From: Cudoniella acicularis
Lineage: Eukaryota; Ascomycota; Leotiomycetes; Helotiales; Helotiaceae
Length of the DNA stretch: 36,327 nt
Direction of reading: 5' to 3'
NCBI GenBank assembly: GCA_013054445.1
Contig: JAAMPI010000473.1
Coordinates: 1-36,327 of the forward strand
Below, piece by piece: positions 12,440-21,449 of the stretch (positions within the stretch are counted from its first letter, which is position 1; each line of letters begins with the position of its first letter). Below the pieces are notes generated by a model. That model worked only from the letters and a program-made list of their open reading frames with translations, ran no database searches and was not told the origin of the DNA. A program made the position numbers and the translations under genes.

Positions 12440-14180
12440 AACTATACTACTCGGCTTAGGCGTAACTTACGGCGGGCTCTTGCGTTTCCGAGTACGTCTC
12501 GGCGTGTCTATAATACCTTTATCTGCCTCTAGCGTCCTACTATTACGCTTCCGGCTACGTCGCGCCGTGCCTACGGTGCCTTCCTCTACCTCGGGCGGGT
12601 TAGGCGGACTACTCTTAGGCTTCCGACCGCGTCTTCTCTTACCCTTAGCTTCTTAGGTAGACTCTTTTTCGATACGCTTCGCTCGTGCTTCTATAAGGTC
12701 CTCGTAGCTCGTGACCTTCGCCTTCCCTAGTACTAACGACTTAGTCGATCGTCGAACCTTAGCTTCGTTATTGATTATAGTCAGGAATAGAATTCGGTCC
12801 TCTTAGAGGATGGCCTAAGTAAAGGATTTCTAGAACGCTTTAGTATATTTCTATAAGTACCTCGCTAGGTTTTGTTTACTCGTTTTATTAAACGTATGAG
12901 TATCCTATTAGATAATCAGGTTCTATAGTGATATAAAAGACTCTGCTAACGCTAGCGTTATAGGTATTTACGGTTCTACGTCTTGCCGGTAAGACCCTAC
13001 CTTTACCTTATCGGCGCTTAGAATAGCTAGTTTAGCCGGGGGGGCGAGTATACTTTTAAGTACCCTATCTAGATTAAACGAGAATAGGCCGCTTATAGCG
13101 AAGCCGGCCTTAATATTCTTCGGCGTGAATACTCTTTCCCTTATAGGGCTATATAGAGTAGTGAAGTGCTCTTTACCGATCGTATTTATACCTCCTTACT
13201 CGAGTCGATTAACCTAGTCGCGATACTATTACGACTAAGGATATATAGAAGTAAAGTTAGGTTACTAAAAGAGTATAAATTATAAGTCTAGTCTAATCTA
13301 GTCTATAGAACAGCTCTTAGTAGGAGCTATGTCCTATATATATAGGCTTCCGGTGCCTATATACTATCGAGGTTCCTGCTTATCTTCTTACGTATAAACT
13401 ATAGTAGTAGCTTTATACCTTGGCCTATATAATCAATAGTATCGTAAGATCTAAAGGTATAATTATTATAGCCGCTTCCTTAGAATCCTTCGGGTAGCGA
13501 CCCCTAAGCACGTGACTAGAATCGCTTTCTTAATAGATACGCTGCCTTAAATAGTATAAACGCTACTATATTATAAGGCTAGAGCTTATAGGAGATATAA
13601 GAAGAGAGACAATATAGGAGAATATTATTTTCGAAACAGAACTCTAGGATTTCGAGGGTCTCGTACGTTATAAAGCTATCGTAGATCAAGACGCGTCGTC
13701 TCTTATTAGCTCGTTCTTTAGTTTCGGGATTAAATATACGCTTAAGCCACTCGAAGCTGATTATAGAGTCGGTATAACTAGAGTCGGAGCACGTATACTA
13801 CTATCTAGGGATAGGAAACGTAGTCTAGTTACTTCGATAGGTATTCGCCGACTAGATTATTATCGGGTTTAAATACCTACTATCGCTACTAATATATTCG
13901 ATCGTAGTCACGGCTATACGCTTGACTCGCGCACCTCTATAATCACGTCTGTTATACTTACTTACTAGGACTTTAACAGAGCCTAGTATAGATAGTATTA
14001 CGCTAGTCTCGTCTATGTTATATATATTTTCCGGGAGGGTACCCGGATCTTATAACACTTCTTTTATCACCTTAAACTAGTATATAATCTTCCTATAAAT
14101 GTTTTTTTCGTGACGGTCCTAGTCTAACGCCTTGACTCTCCGTATAAGTAGTATTAGATAGCGTTTTTCTAGAGCCTTTG
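12440..14180 (-). pseudogene. Pogo/Fot-type DDE transposase relic, C-terminal part
   Basis: The minus strand reads as the catalytic and C-terminal regions of a Tc1/mariner-superfamily transposase of the pogo/Fot (DDE_1, CENP-B-like) type. The first catalytic block is GTLPENIYNIDET near 14,020, the second is RVLIYDSFITYETLEIL near 13,690, and the third reads SYKL-stop-PYNIVA near 13,570. Family members have Asp at the third site, so GAT appears to have become AAT there, a loss of the last catalytic residue. The C-terminal stretch NEAKVRRSTKSLVLGKAKV near 12,740 is typical of these elements. Many Trp/Gln codons are stops. The 5' part of the same gene lies at 15,055-15,372, separated by inserted LTR-like DNA. 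The element is immobile. Confidence 0.8.
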
Positions 14181-14441
14181 TGTCACAGACCTGGTTTGAC
14201 GCGTCTCCCTCACCTGACGCGTCCCCCTTACCTGACGCGTCCCCCCTTACCTGACGCGTCCCCTTGTCACGTGTCCTGGTCCGTGCTGGACTCACCTCCT
14301 GTATATAAGGCCCCTTCGGGGCCACCTCTCTTCTTCTCTCCTCAGCTTAGTTTCTTCGTGAATACAGCACCTTCTTGCAAATACGTCCCACGTGACGTCA
14401 GGGCCTTCGTGCCTTTGCAGAGCTGTAACAGAGCCGTCACA
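14181..14441. mobile_element. LTR-like segment B (TG...CA ends)
   Basis: It begins TGTCACAGACC and ends GAGCCGTCACA, giving TG...CA termini with imperfect inverted ends (read from the minus strand it starts TGTGACGG and ends CTGTGACA). It contains a TATATAAGG box at about 14,301, a pyrimidine-rich stretch after it, and CACGTG/ACGTCA boxes, as expected of an LTR promoter. Unlike its surroundings it keeps normal CA/TG content, so it is probably a younger insertion or too short to be mutated. It sits at the break in the transposase gene. I found no clear target-site duplication, and the strand of the parent element is ambiguous. Confidence 0.45.
14197..14269. repeat. Four tandem copies of an 18-19 bp TGACGCGTC unit
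   Basis: The unit TGACGCGTCYCCYTYACC occurs at about 14,197, 14,215 and 14,233, with a fourth partial copy near 14,252 that runs into CCTTGTCACGTG. Each copy carries the palindrome GACGCGTC, which includes an MluI-cell-cycle-box-like ACGCGT core. The array lies inside LTR-like segment B, about 30-100 bases upstream of its TATA box in plus orientation. That position would suit a transcription factor array, but this is inference. Confidence 0.8.
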
Positions 14442-14467
14442 AATCTAAGATTAGAGTTAATCTTATT

Positions 14468-14660
14468 TGTAACGACTTAGACCTGAGGCTAAAGCCAAAG
14501 TGTGAATAAACGTATATTAAAAGAATTCTAAGCTGTAGAAAGAAGAGAGCTCGAGTAGAGGCAGAATATATACAGGATATTAGGTCACGTGCCTGGGTCA
14601 GGTGGTTGACCGGTCGTCGAACAGTATCCCAGCGGTGGCTTGGCGGCTAGGGCCGTCACA
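14468..14660. mobile_element. LTR-like segment A (TG...CA ends)
   Basis: It begins TGTAACGACTTAG and ends GGGCCGTCACA, so read from the minus strand it starts TGTGACGGC like segment B. It contains a TATA-like TATATA tract near 14,567 and CACGTG near 14,587. Its right part keeps CA/TG and its left part is AT-rich. Between segments A and B lies a 26-bp near-palindrome (14,442-14,467). The shared terminal sequence GCCGTCACA, followed by AAT on the right, suggests a common element family. Assignment as a solo LTR is tentative. Confidence 0.35.
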
Positions 14661-14878
14661 AATATAGTATTTTTCGACGACTTAGAGTAACTAAGAAGAA
14701 AAGACTATAAAATTAGCTATAAATCATATAAAGATAAAAAAGTAACGCGATAAAATCACTAATAAGAGTAAACAAAAGGATAAACATTAGCGTGACTTAA
14801 TAGTAACCTTAAATAATCAATATTCTATAAATATAAACTCTTTAGCTTATCTTTTTTCGGCTATACAAAGTCCCTAGT

Positions 14879-15054
14879 TGTCACAGAGCACTCAGGTAGA
14901 CGTAAAGTAAACAGTGCTCTATTACTTAGAATAATCGACGAAGAAGAGAAGAAGGGGAAGGGAGAAGCTGCCACGTATTTAACCTCTGCCCGAACCTCGC
15001 TTAGGCCTAGCGCCGTCACGTGTAGAACAGGTCACGTGAACCAACTCCGTGACA
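14879..15054. mobile_element. LTR-like segment C (TGTCAC...GTGACA)
   Basis: This 176-bp segment begins TGTCACAGAGC and ends CTCCGTGACA, so the six terminal bases are perfect inverted repeats with TG...CA ends. It contains two CACGTG boxes near its right end and, read on the minus strand, a pyrimidine-rich tract. Its right end abuts the transposase N-terminal coding sequence at 15,055. It marks the other side of the insertion that splits that gene. A solo LTR is the simplest reading, but no target-site duplication was found. Confidence 0.4.
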
Positions 15055-15372
15055 CTAGTCTAGTTCTTACTAATAGAACGCCGTCTAATCTCTTTTACAA
15101 GGTTTTGAACAATGAAACCAGTCAGGGGCATCCCTTAATTAGTTAGTTTATTAATATACAAGATTAAAAGTTCTTCTTGTTTATTAGTAAGGCATTTATA
15201 AAAGATAGAGGTAGCCTCTTACTACGACCGAGTAATGCTACGTATCCTCTTAGAAATCGTCGTATAGTCGACTCTATACTTTATAGCGGCTTTTGAATAA
15301 TCTATGAACTCTCTGGATTGTACTGTAGTAACCGCTGCAGCGATACGGGCTGATTTGTCTGTTCTAGCCATG
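15055..15372 (-). pseudogene. Pogo/Fot-type transposase relic, N-terminal part
   Basis: The minus strand starts at ATG 15,372 with MARTDKSARIAAAV, a psq/pogo helix-turn-helix DNA-binding region, and stays open for about 49 codons before TAG TAA. Reading on gives KCLTNKQEELLILYINKLTN and GMPLTGFIVQNLVKEI, typical of the second (CENP-B/Tc5-like) helix-turn-helix. The match stops abruptly at 15,055 where LTR-like segment C begins; the gene resumes at 14,180 with the sequence KALEKRY. The first 49 codons lack RIP stops because the local CA/TG content is nearly normal. This is not an intact gene. Confidence 0.75.
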
Positions 15373-15655
15373 TTTAAAAACGCGATTATTTTGCTGGTGC
15401 GGGTAAAAAAAAGGTGGAATTTTAGGCGGGGTGGGATTCGACTCGGGAAATCGGTTAGCTGGAATTCCACCTCGCGTGTGCATCCAGTAAAATGGACAGG
15501 TTTTAAACTTATAGCGCCAGCCTTGCAGCATGAACACTTCACCACAAGAGCAAAAATCGATTATCTCTGTTTTCCGCTTCTCTTTCACTAAAAAACTTCT
15601 CATTACTGTTGATCTTGTTCTGTCTCAATATAATTGATACATTCTGATGCCCAAC

Positions 15656-18022
15656 ATGGCATTCTCGAGTCAATTCGCATTATCCTTGGAACTTACAAAG
15701 CTCATCCCAGTCAGCCTCACGGCTGCCTCAGCAGCCGCAGAGGCATTGTTAAGATTAGCTAGAGACCTCCAGGTAACTAGGTTCTACCATGCTTCAACAA
15801 CAGTCTAATCGAAGTCGTAGGGCTCTGGTTCGGATATTGTTATTGAGGCTGACTTGGCGGAGCTTTTTGGTCGATCGCGTATTGAGGCACAAATGGCTTC
15901 TACTTTTCGAAATGTTGTTGCGAAGAATGCTACGAGCAAGCTCTGCAACGATATAACCCTGGAGAGCGGGCCTGGACCGACGACTCTCCGTGCCCTTGCT
16001 CCAGAGCAAGCGGCATATTTCTCCACCGTCATACAGTGTTCTTTCCTCACGTCCGTCCTAAAGAGAGATTCTCTTGCATCAGCACTCAAGACTTTCTTCG
16101 ATAAGCAAGCGGCAGAAACTCCTCCTGGGCACCTTCTCCGGGCAAGTCCTAGTGAAGACGGTATATCTGGCTTCCTGCAAGCTTGCGAGGACCAAACCTC
16201 TTTATACGACTGGACCCATCTCTTGGATGCTGTGGCGGCAATGTTGGGGTACTCCGAACCAGACCAGGCTGTTGACGGGCTGCCGCCTGTTATCTTTCGT
16301 GGCCTGCTCACAACTCTGCCTCTTGTTCAACACTTTCCAGAACAACACATCATCCAAATCGAATGTGGTATTGGAGAGTGCTGGATTATTGTTTGGACCC
16401 ACTACATTCTTGGGCTTCCAGTCCTTATTAAAACTTGGCGTAACAATATTTGCACCGAAGTTTCATTTGGTCCAAGTCCGCCACAAATTATCATTGACGC
16501 GCGTAGTGTTGTCAACTATATGATAAGAGACCCATCTTTAACACTATTAGGACTAGTGGACGAAAAGGGGAAGGAGCCTCTGTTCCACTTCCAGCCTGAT
16601 CCCGACGAATAGAAGATCGAGTCAATTTATAGAGTGCCTGCGAAGGGGTACGGGAAAGTAGCGTTATCTTCGGCAATCTCAGGTTTTGAGGATATAAGTG
16701 GCAAGGAGGCTATTGTTCGAGACATGATCAATATAACGTGTGCTATCGCCTTCCTTATTTCTAACAGGCTCTATGCCAACCCATTAGAGCGATTGGGCGA
16801 TGGGGAATGGGACGCAGAAGTTTCAGAAGAGAGCGAGGACCTGTTGGAAGACATCGACAGTGCTGAAGACGAGGAGGGAACTGGATTTTTACATGAAGTC
16901 ATTCCTAAAGCCACACCTATAATCATCAGCAAGGAGCGGCTGCTCGAAGCCGCGAAATTTCTCTTTGGTCGCCAACAGATAAATGGTGCAGCCATTGATC
17001 AATATATTGATTTTTATACCGGGCAGCCTTTGAACCGAAGGATGGAGCCTCCTCTAAGTGTTGCAACATCGTTCAAGACGAATCAATTCAGAGACTCATA
17101 TTGGGCTAAGCTGATAGAATCTGCCAGACACCTTAGTATTCTCATCGTCGCTTTTGCCCATACTCGAGACCTTAGCGCCTGTGCCGATCTCATGCTTCAT
17201 CATCAGCATTCTATTCTGATCGACCTTCCTCTGGTCAAGGACCTACGGGTTTGGGACGGGGCTTCTATCTTGTATATTGACGAGTTTACGTGGTTTCGAG
17301 CAATATCTTTACTTATGGTCAATGACGTAGGCAAGAACGAAGACCCGGTCGCTCTATTGAGCGATCGCGGTTGGAGTATTTATCTCAGTACCCTCAGCCT
17401 AGACGGGCCAGGGTATACCGACGCTGGATTCATTGTAATCAAGAAAGGGACACCATTTCGCAATGGGGTTTACAAGCATCGAATTATGGATGGTTTAGAT
17501 AAAGGCCGACTTGACATCTCTGAGTGGCAAATCGAAAAAGGCACTGGCGACCCAATTTCTCTTCAATGCGCAAATCAAGTCGCACTAGGCCACCCATTTT
17601 GTGGCGAAGGCCGCGATGTTTTTGTCGTCACCTTACGTATGAGCTTCCAAGATGCTAATATTGAATGTACGCGACGTACAGGCTACCGCGAGCTCTTCAG
17701 CGCCCTTTGGAGAGTCCAGCGAACCGAAGGGTGCGAACATCCTTTGCGAATGGACGAAGAGGTGATTCTCGCTCCAGATTTTGCTTCAGTTTCGGGGTTT
17801 GGTGACCTCGATGCTCCAAGAGTGTCTGAGCGGGTTCTCATTTGCCTAACAGCCAATAATGAAACTGCTCGGTGGAGGGCTTTGCTTGCGATTGCACATG
17901 CTCGAAGCAAAAACAAGCTGCGAGGTTATGATTATGTTATGCTAAGGGGACATGATTGTTGTCTTCGTTGTGCTATCAGTCAGACAGCTTTGACACTCGG
18001 GAAGTGGTTCATTGTCCTTTGA
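15656..18022 (+). pseudogene. Conserved fungal hypothetical gene with one internal TAG
   Basis: Exon 1 is 15,656-15,772 (39 codons, starting MAFSSQFALSLELTKLIPV). A 48-nt intron (15,773-15,820; GTAACT donor, CTAAT branch site, TCGTAG acceptor) is followed by exon 2, 15,821-18,022. The frame is open for 772 codons except for one TAG at 16,610-16,612 (codon 303, between PDPDE and KIESIYRVPAKGYG). Sequence on both sides reads as normal globular protein with ordinary codon use, so this is one gene, not two. Segments such as VWTHYILGLPVLIK and PAKGYGKVAL recall a large uncharacterised Pezizomycotina family (from memory); no enzymatic motif is evident. A Glu/Asp-rich loop lies near codon 375. CAG-to-TAG by RIP at the edge of the mutated block is a likely cause. 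No in-frame intron with good splice sites removes the stop. A functional gene using readthrough or a sequencing error remain possible. Confidence 0.7.
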
Positions 18023-18440
18023 CTACTAATCGCGTTTTCTTCTCTGGGAAAAGTAATTTGGGCGTATAGCAAACTTTTTCAAATTTTATAGATATATAAG
18101 TGTTTAAATAAGGCTTCTATAGTGCTATATTTATAGAAATAGAGTATAATATTAAGTAGTATCTTACAGATACCTATATATCTATATCTTAGCTAATATT
18201 GTAGACGGGCAGGGAGGCCGCGACTCTAAAAGACTGAATCTAGAAGACTCGAAGAAGACTTAAAGAACTGAGTTATTGTTCCTTAATGAAGAGGAAGAAG
18301 GAAGCCTCCGAAGACTGCTTATATACACGAACCTAGTCACGTGCAATGGCAGGTTATACAGAACCCGAATACAATATAAATACTTTTAAATTATTTTTTA
18401 ATTTAAATAGCTAGTTTCTATAACTTAATATCTAGATATT
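18023..18440. other. AT-rich intergenic sequence, partly RIP-like
   Basis: Short AT-rich tracts rich in TA alternate with a less AT-rich piece (about 18,200-18,360) containing CACGTG near 18,338 and a TATATA box near 18,321. I see no open frame or RNA gene. The middle part might be remnant LTR-type DNA, but no clear termini are visible. Confidence 0.5.
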
Positions 18441-19010
18441 AAAGTCCTTTATTTTCTATTATTGCGTACATCTCAGGTTGCTAGAGTACTCCTGTTCTTC
18501 TGGGCTATCATCCCAAATATTCAGCTTTGCAAAAGCAGAGCTTGTCCACCTTTCGCCATTGCAGACAATGCCCCAAAAAAAATTAGTTGCCAATGATCCC
18601 ATAATGTAATATAGGACATATAGCCTTCATCCAAGCCATATTCTGAGAGGTCCTCGCCGTCCTCTCTGTGAAACCTATTATACTTCTTCTTGTAATATCC
18701 TCAAACCGCTAGATTCACTGCATTACGCCTTTTCCACGCTTATAGCATTTGTTATCGAGACCGGGGTGGCAGATTTATCTGTCGGAAAGGGTGGTGGTGG
18801 CGTGGGTCTCTCTCCTCCAAAGTGTGGCATGATTTCCGTGGTCTCGTAGAGGAGGTATAATTGTTTGACAGTCGTCTCCTCGAGTCGCGATTCCCATTGT
18901 CCCAAAGGTATGGTTGGCAAACTCCACAGCCGATAGTAAGAGCGAATGAAAGCGGCCGTTCAGTAGACGTTAGCTGTAGTGGGTGGCGTCGTGCTCCTTG
19001 GCCGTACCAT
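18440..19010 (-). pseudogene. Decayed minus-strand coding relic, family unknown
   Basis: From ATG at 19,010 the minus strand reads MVRPRSTTPPTTANVY, a TGA at 18,960-18,962 where Trp or Arg would fit, then SYYRLWSLPTIPLGQWESR and on to TAA at 18,723. Further down, at about 18,600-18,470, a different frame gives FFWGIVCNGERWTSSAFAK and NIWDDSPEEQEYSSN, which also look like real protein. At least one frameshift (possibly at the run of eight T near 18,576, minus strand) or an unrecognised intron separates the pieces. I do not recognise the family. The mutations are milder than in the left block. Confidence 0.4.
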
Positions 19011-19068
19011 TTCTCAATATCAATGTCACTGAGGCCTCGAACTATATTGTTGGATATTGGTACCTAAA

Positions 19069-19190
19069 AGAGGCCCTGTAAGTTCTGTAGGCTTCCACTA
19101 TAGGATTATGAATACAGTGACTCATCACTGTAGGCAGACGCTAGAGCCTACTGTAGGAGTCACAGTCCAGGTAGCAGTTACAGGGCTCTT
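19069..19190. mobile_element. Foldback element of about 120 bp, MITE-like
   Basis: The ends are inverted repeats: AGAGGCCCTGTAA at 19,069 and TTACAGGGCTCTT at 19,178-19,190 pair with about two mismatches. Inside, GTAGGCT (near 19,088) pairs with AGCCTAC (near 19,145). The centre is a perfect hairpin with an 8-bp stem, TACAGTGA / TCACTGTA, and a 4-base loop (19,113-19,132). The nested pairing lets the whole segment fold into a long hairpin, as non-autonomous DNA elements do. No unambiguous target-site duplication is visible, and no second copy is in this window. Confidence 0.5.
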
Positions 19191-19520
19191 CAGCATATAT
19201 ACAGCACAATTCCTTCTGTAGATTCAGTAGAACATCGCTGAAAATCTAACATAAAGTATAGTATTAAGAGACCTAAAGCAAAGAGAAGTAAATTAAGTAT
19301 TACCGAAATTTAGATTATATAAAATCGCCCTATAGACATTGAAGATATGTTGTAGAATGATGAGGCTAAGCCTGCTTAACCTTACAAGTATCACTTCCAT
19401 ATAAGCGAGTATAGATCTAAAAAAAGGTTCTGGAGGGATCCTTGTCGGAGCCAAAATAAGACCCGTTCCTCAAAGGAGCCAAAACGAGCCCCTTGTACTA
19501 AAATGGGTCTCCTCATGCAT

Positions 19521-19581
19521 GCTCAGGCTGACTCTGCCGTGTGCTCAGGTTGTGCTCAGGAACGCTCACCCATAGCTCAGG
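19521..19581 (+). repeat. GCTCAGG heptamer array with helical spacing
   Basis: GCTCAGG occurs at 19,521, 19,543, 19,554 and 19,575, with a variant GCTCACC at 19,564. The spacings are 22, 11, 10 and 11 bases, i.e. one or two helical turns. Just upstream GGAGCCAAAA occurs twice (near 19,446 and 19,478). The array lies in a GC-normal island between AT-rich tracts and is not inside a recognisable gene. It may be a decayed 11-bp tandem repeat or a phased protein-binding array. Confidence 0.7.
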
Positions 19582-19599
19582 CTAAAGCAGCAGCTGCTT

Positions 19600-20387
19600 A
19601 GGCCCAGAGACGGAAATGGAAAATGCCATGAGAACATTCCCATACCAGATTGGCTGTTATCGATTCCGGTTCGTGAGCTCGTGAACCTGATAACACCCAC
19701 GTGATCTTCATAACATGATGGGTCGCGACACTAATGTTCTCTATCCTGTAACATATTTCAACGTGACCGGCTATGTAAAATCTAAGCGTAGTTGGCAGTA
19801 TCCCACGTACTATAAGTTGGCGTCTAAGCGAAGAGACGCAAAAACTCTGTAAAGCAATAAAATAAACAATAGTTATTATTTTATACAGAATATATAAACG
19901 TCTATAAAGGTTTTACAGGAATTAGTGAATTTAAAGACCCTAGGCTAGCTTGTCTTAAAGTGGTTCAAAACTTGAAGTGATCTTTCTCAAAATCACATAA
20001 TATGTCAACTTACAGTGCGTGGGATAATCGATGGTACAACCAAAATGCCAAGAGCCTGTTGCATTTCAAATCGTCTAGTCGTTATTGGGAATCTGCAAAC
20101 GCGCCGGGAATGAGGGTCACTTTGGATGCTAATATGATTGCGCTTCTCACTGAATTATCCGCTGTCAGTTCTCACGATAGCCCTTGAGATCGGTTTGGTG
20201 ACGAGGTATCTACGAAAAACGGAACATGGGAACGAAACCAGACGTTCATGACGCGATTTCCTAAGCGCCTTGTAAGGTCGATCGAGCTTCTTATTATGCT
20301 TGTTTCTATCTGGCTGGGAACTTATACTTTCTCTCAGAAAACCAAGAGGTAATGTTTTGTAAAATGCTTGTGAAGTCGTCATAAGGA
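19600..20387. other. Intergenic stretch without a supported gene
   Basis: Short open frames (for example 20,002-20,187 plus and 20,155-20,382 minus) overlap each other on opposite strands, show no domain and are not supported. An interrupted inverted repeat, GTTATC...GGTTC and GAACC...GATAAC, lies near 19,657-19,695 around GTGAGCTCGTG. An AT-rich tract at 19,840-19,940 resembles RIP-mutated DNA. No tRNA or other RNA gene was recognised. Confidence 0.5.
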
Positions 20388-21449
20388 ATGTTGCCGGTCA
20401 AGTGTTATATCAGTGAACAACTTCAGAATCCTGGTAGCCTTCCGGCCGATATCGTTAAAGTTTATTCCATCAATGCTTCGCTGAGAGGAAAACACACTGT
20501 CATGCCAGTAGGTAACTTCGACCGTCTGGCAATTGCCATTTAGGACCTTTTATTCACTAAAATCATTTCAAGTCATGTCTGCTCTACATTTCAAACTCGA
20601 TACACTTCTCGTGGGATTTGTGATTTCGATGAGTGGATATGGGCTATATTGAGCAATTTCCTTCAACCTTCGACAAGCCTTTCAACAAGCGAAGCAGCGC
20701 AGAAGCTAGATGACCTTAGCCTGAGAAAGGATAAGGACCCAAAGAGACGAGAAGACTATTTTACCTACATTTCGACGATCTTTGAACTGATGATGCACAT
20801 CTCGCAACAAATTCCTCAGGGCCATGAGTCCCTGCAGAAATTAGTGGATCTTGCGGTGGCTTTACATTCAATGCCTCCTGTTTGAAATGAGACAGATACA
20901 TGCCGAGATCTTCTATCCGATGGATCTGGAGAGCTGCGAGAATGGTGGCCAGGTATTTTTGGCCACGCCCTCAAACACTAAATGCACTTGATCATAAACT
21001 TACAGATTCTAGCTCCTATGTACCCATCATCTAAAGGATTCAGGGAAGATCGCTCGCCGCCAACAACAGAAGAAATCGCCGGGTGGTACGGTAAAAACGC
21101 CTTCCTTGCTCGCCTCTGGAAAGCGGTTGGCAATTCGCCAATCCCCGGACTCGACTTCTGGAAGTACATGGGTTGGTCGTTGAGAAGCACTTTGGAGGGT
21201 GGTCCGCGGAGAGAAGAAGACCGTAAGACGGATGGTGCTTTGGATGCCGATATGGAGATTGCGGCTACGATAATCGAGGAAGTTGGGGCACTGATCTATA
21301 AGGCTTGCCATGGAAAGGATGGTGGCAGCTTGGTCGCAGAGCGTGAATTGAAGGGAGGTTGGTTGTATGCTGGCCTGAAGGGATGTGTGACGAGCATTGG
21401 GCATTTTGGAAGAGGCGGTTCGGTGATTTTAGCGGGGAGGAGGGCGTGA
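20388..21449 (+). pseudogene. DUF3632-like fungal gene broken by two nonsense codons
   Basis: One frame runs from ATG 20,388 to TGA 21,447-21,449 across a 60-nt intron (20,953-21,012; GTATTT donor, TTCTAG acceptor), giving 333 codons. It is interrupted by TAG at 20,541-20,543 (codon 52) and TGA at 20,883-20,885 (codon 166, in PPV-stop-NETDTC). The segments KLVDLAVALHSMPPV and, after the intron, GWYGKNAFLARLWKA plus YMGWSLRSTLE recall fungal DUF3632 proteins, which have unknown function (recognition from memory). The acceptor CAG at 21,003-21,005 would break the frame; the next AG at 21,011-21,012 keeps it. TAG fits TGG or CAG with one transition; TGA fits CGA or TGG. The N-terminal start is the first ATG of the frame and is uncertain. 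Confidence 0.55.

Larger units (their letters stand above)
1..15600. repeat. RIP-mutated block (decayed duplicated DNA and transposons)
   Basis: Over this stretch CA and TG dinucleotides are rare and TA is very common, while CG is still frequent. This is the signature of fungal RIP acting on CpA in both strands of duplicated DNA. Reading frames recovered here have stops almost only where TGG, CAG or CAA would be expected (now TAG or TAA). No long intact gene is present. Small islands with ordinary CA/TG content (about 11,690-11,950, 14,181-14,441, 14,590-14,660 and 15,300-15,600) probably arrived or were spared later. The right boundary is gradual, near the start of the gene at 15,656. The feature is directly visible; the link to RIP is established knowledge for Pezizomycotina. 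Confidence 0.9.

Noticed and set aside
14178..14480. A 100-codon open frame on the plus strand and a 68-codon frame on the minus strand
   Set aside because: They are produced by the GACGCGTC tandem repeats and the LTR-like promoter sequence; no protein domain is present.
15805..16311. A 168-codon open frame on the minus strand
   Set aside because: It is a shadow of the spliced plus-strand gene at 15,656-18,022, whose frame is far longer and carries a proper intron.
16556..16632. An intron removing the TAG at 16,610
   Set aside because: The only nearby GT...AG pair has a poor donor (GTGGAC), is 77 nt and breaks the frame, and the removed residues look coding.
20002..20382. Two small genes, 61 codons plus and 75 codons minus
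   Set aside because: They overlap on opposite strands, have no recognisable domain and sit in a region of remnant DNA.
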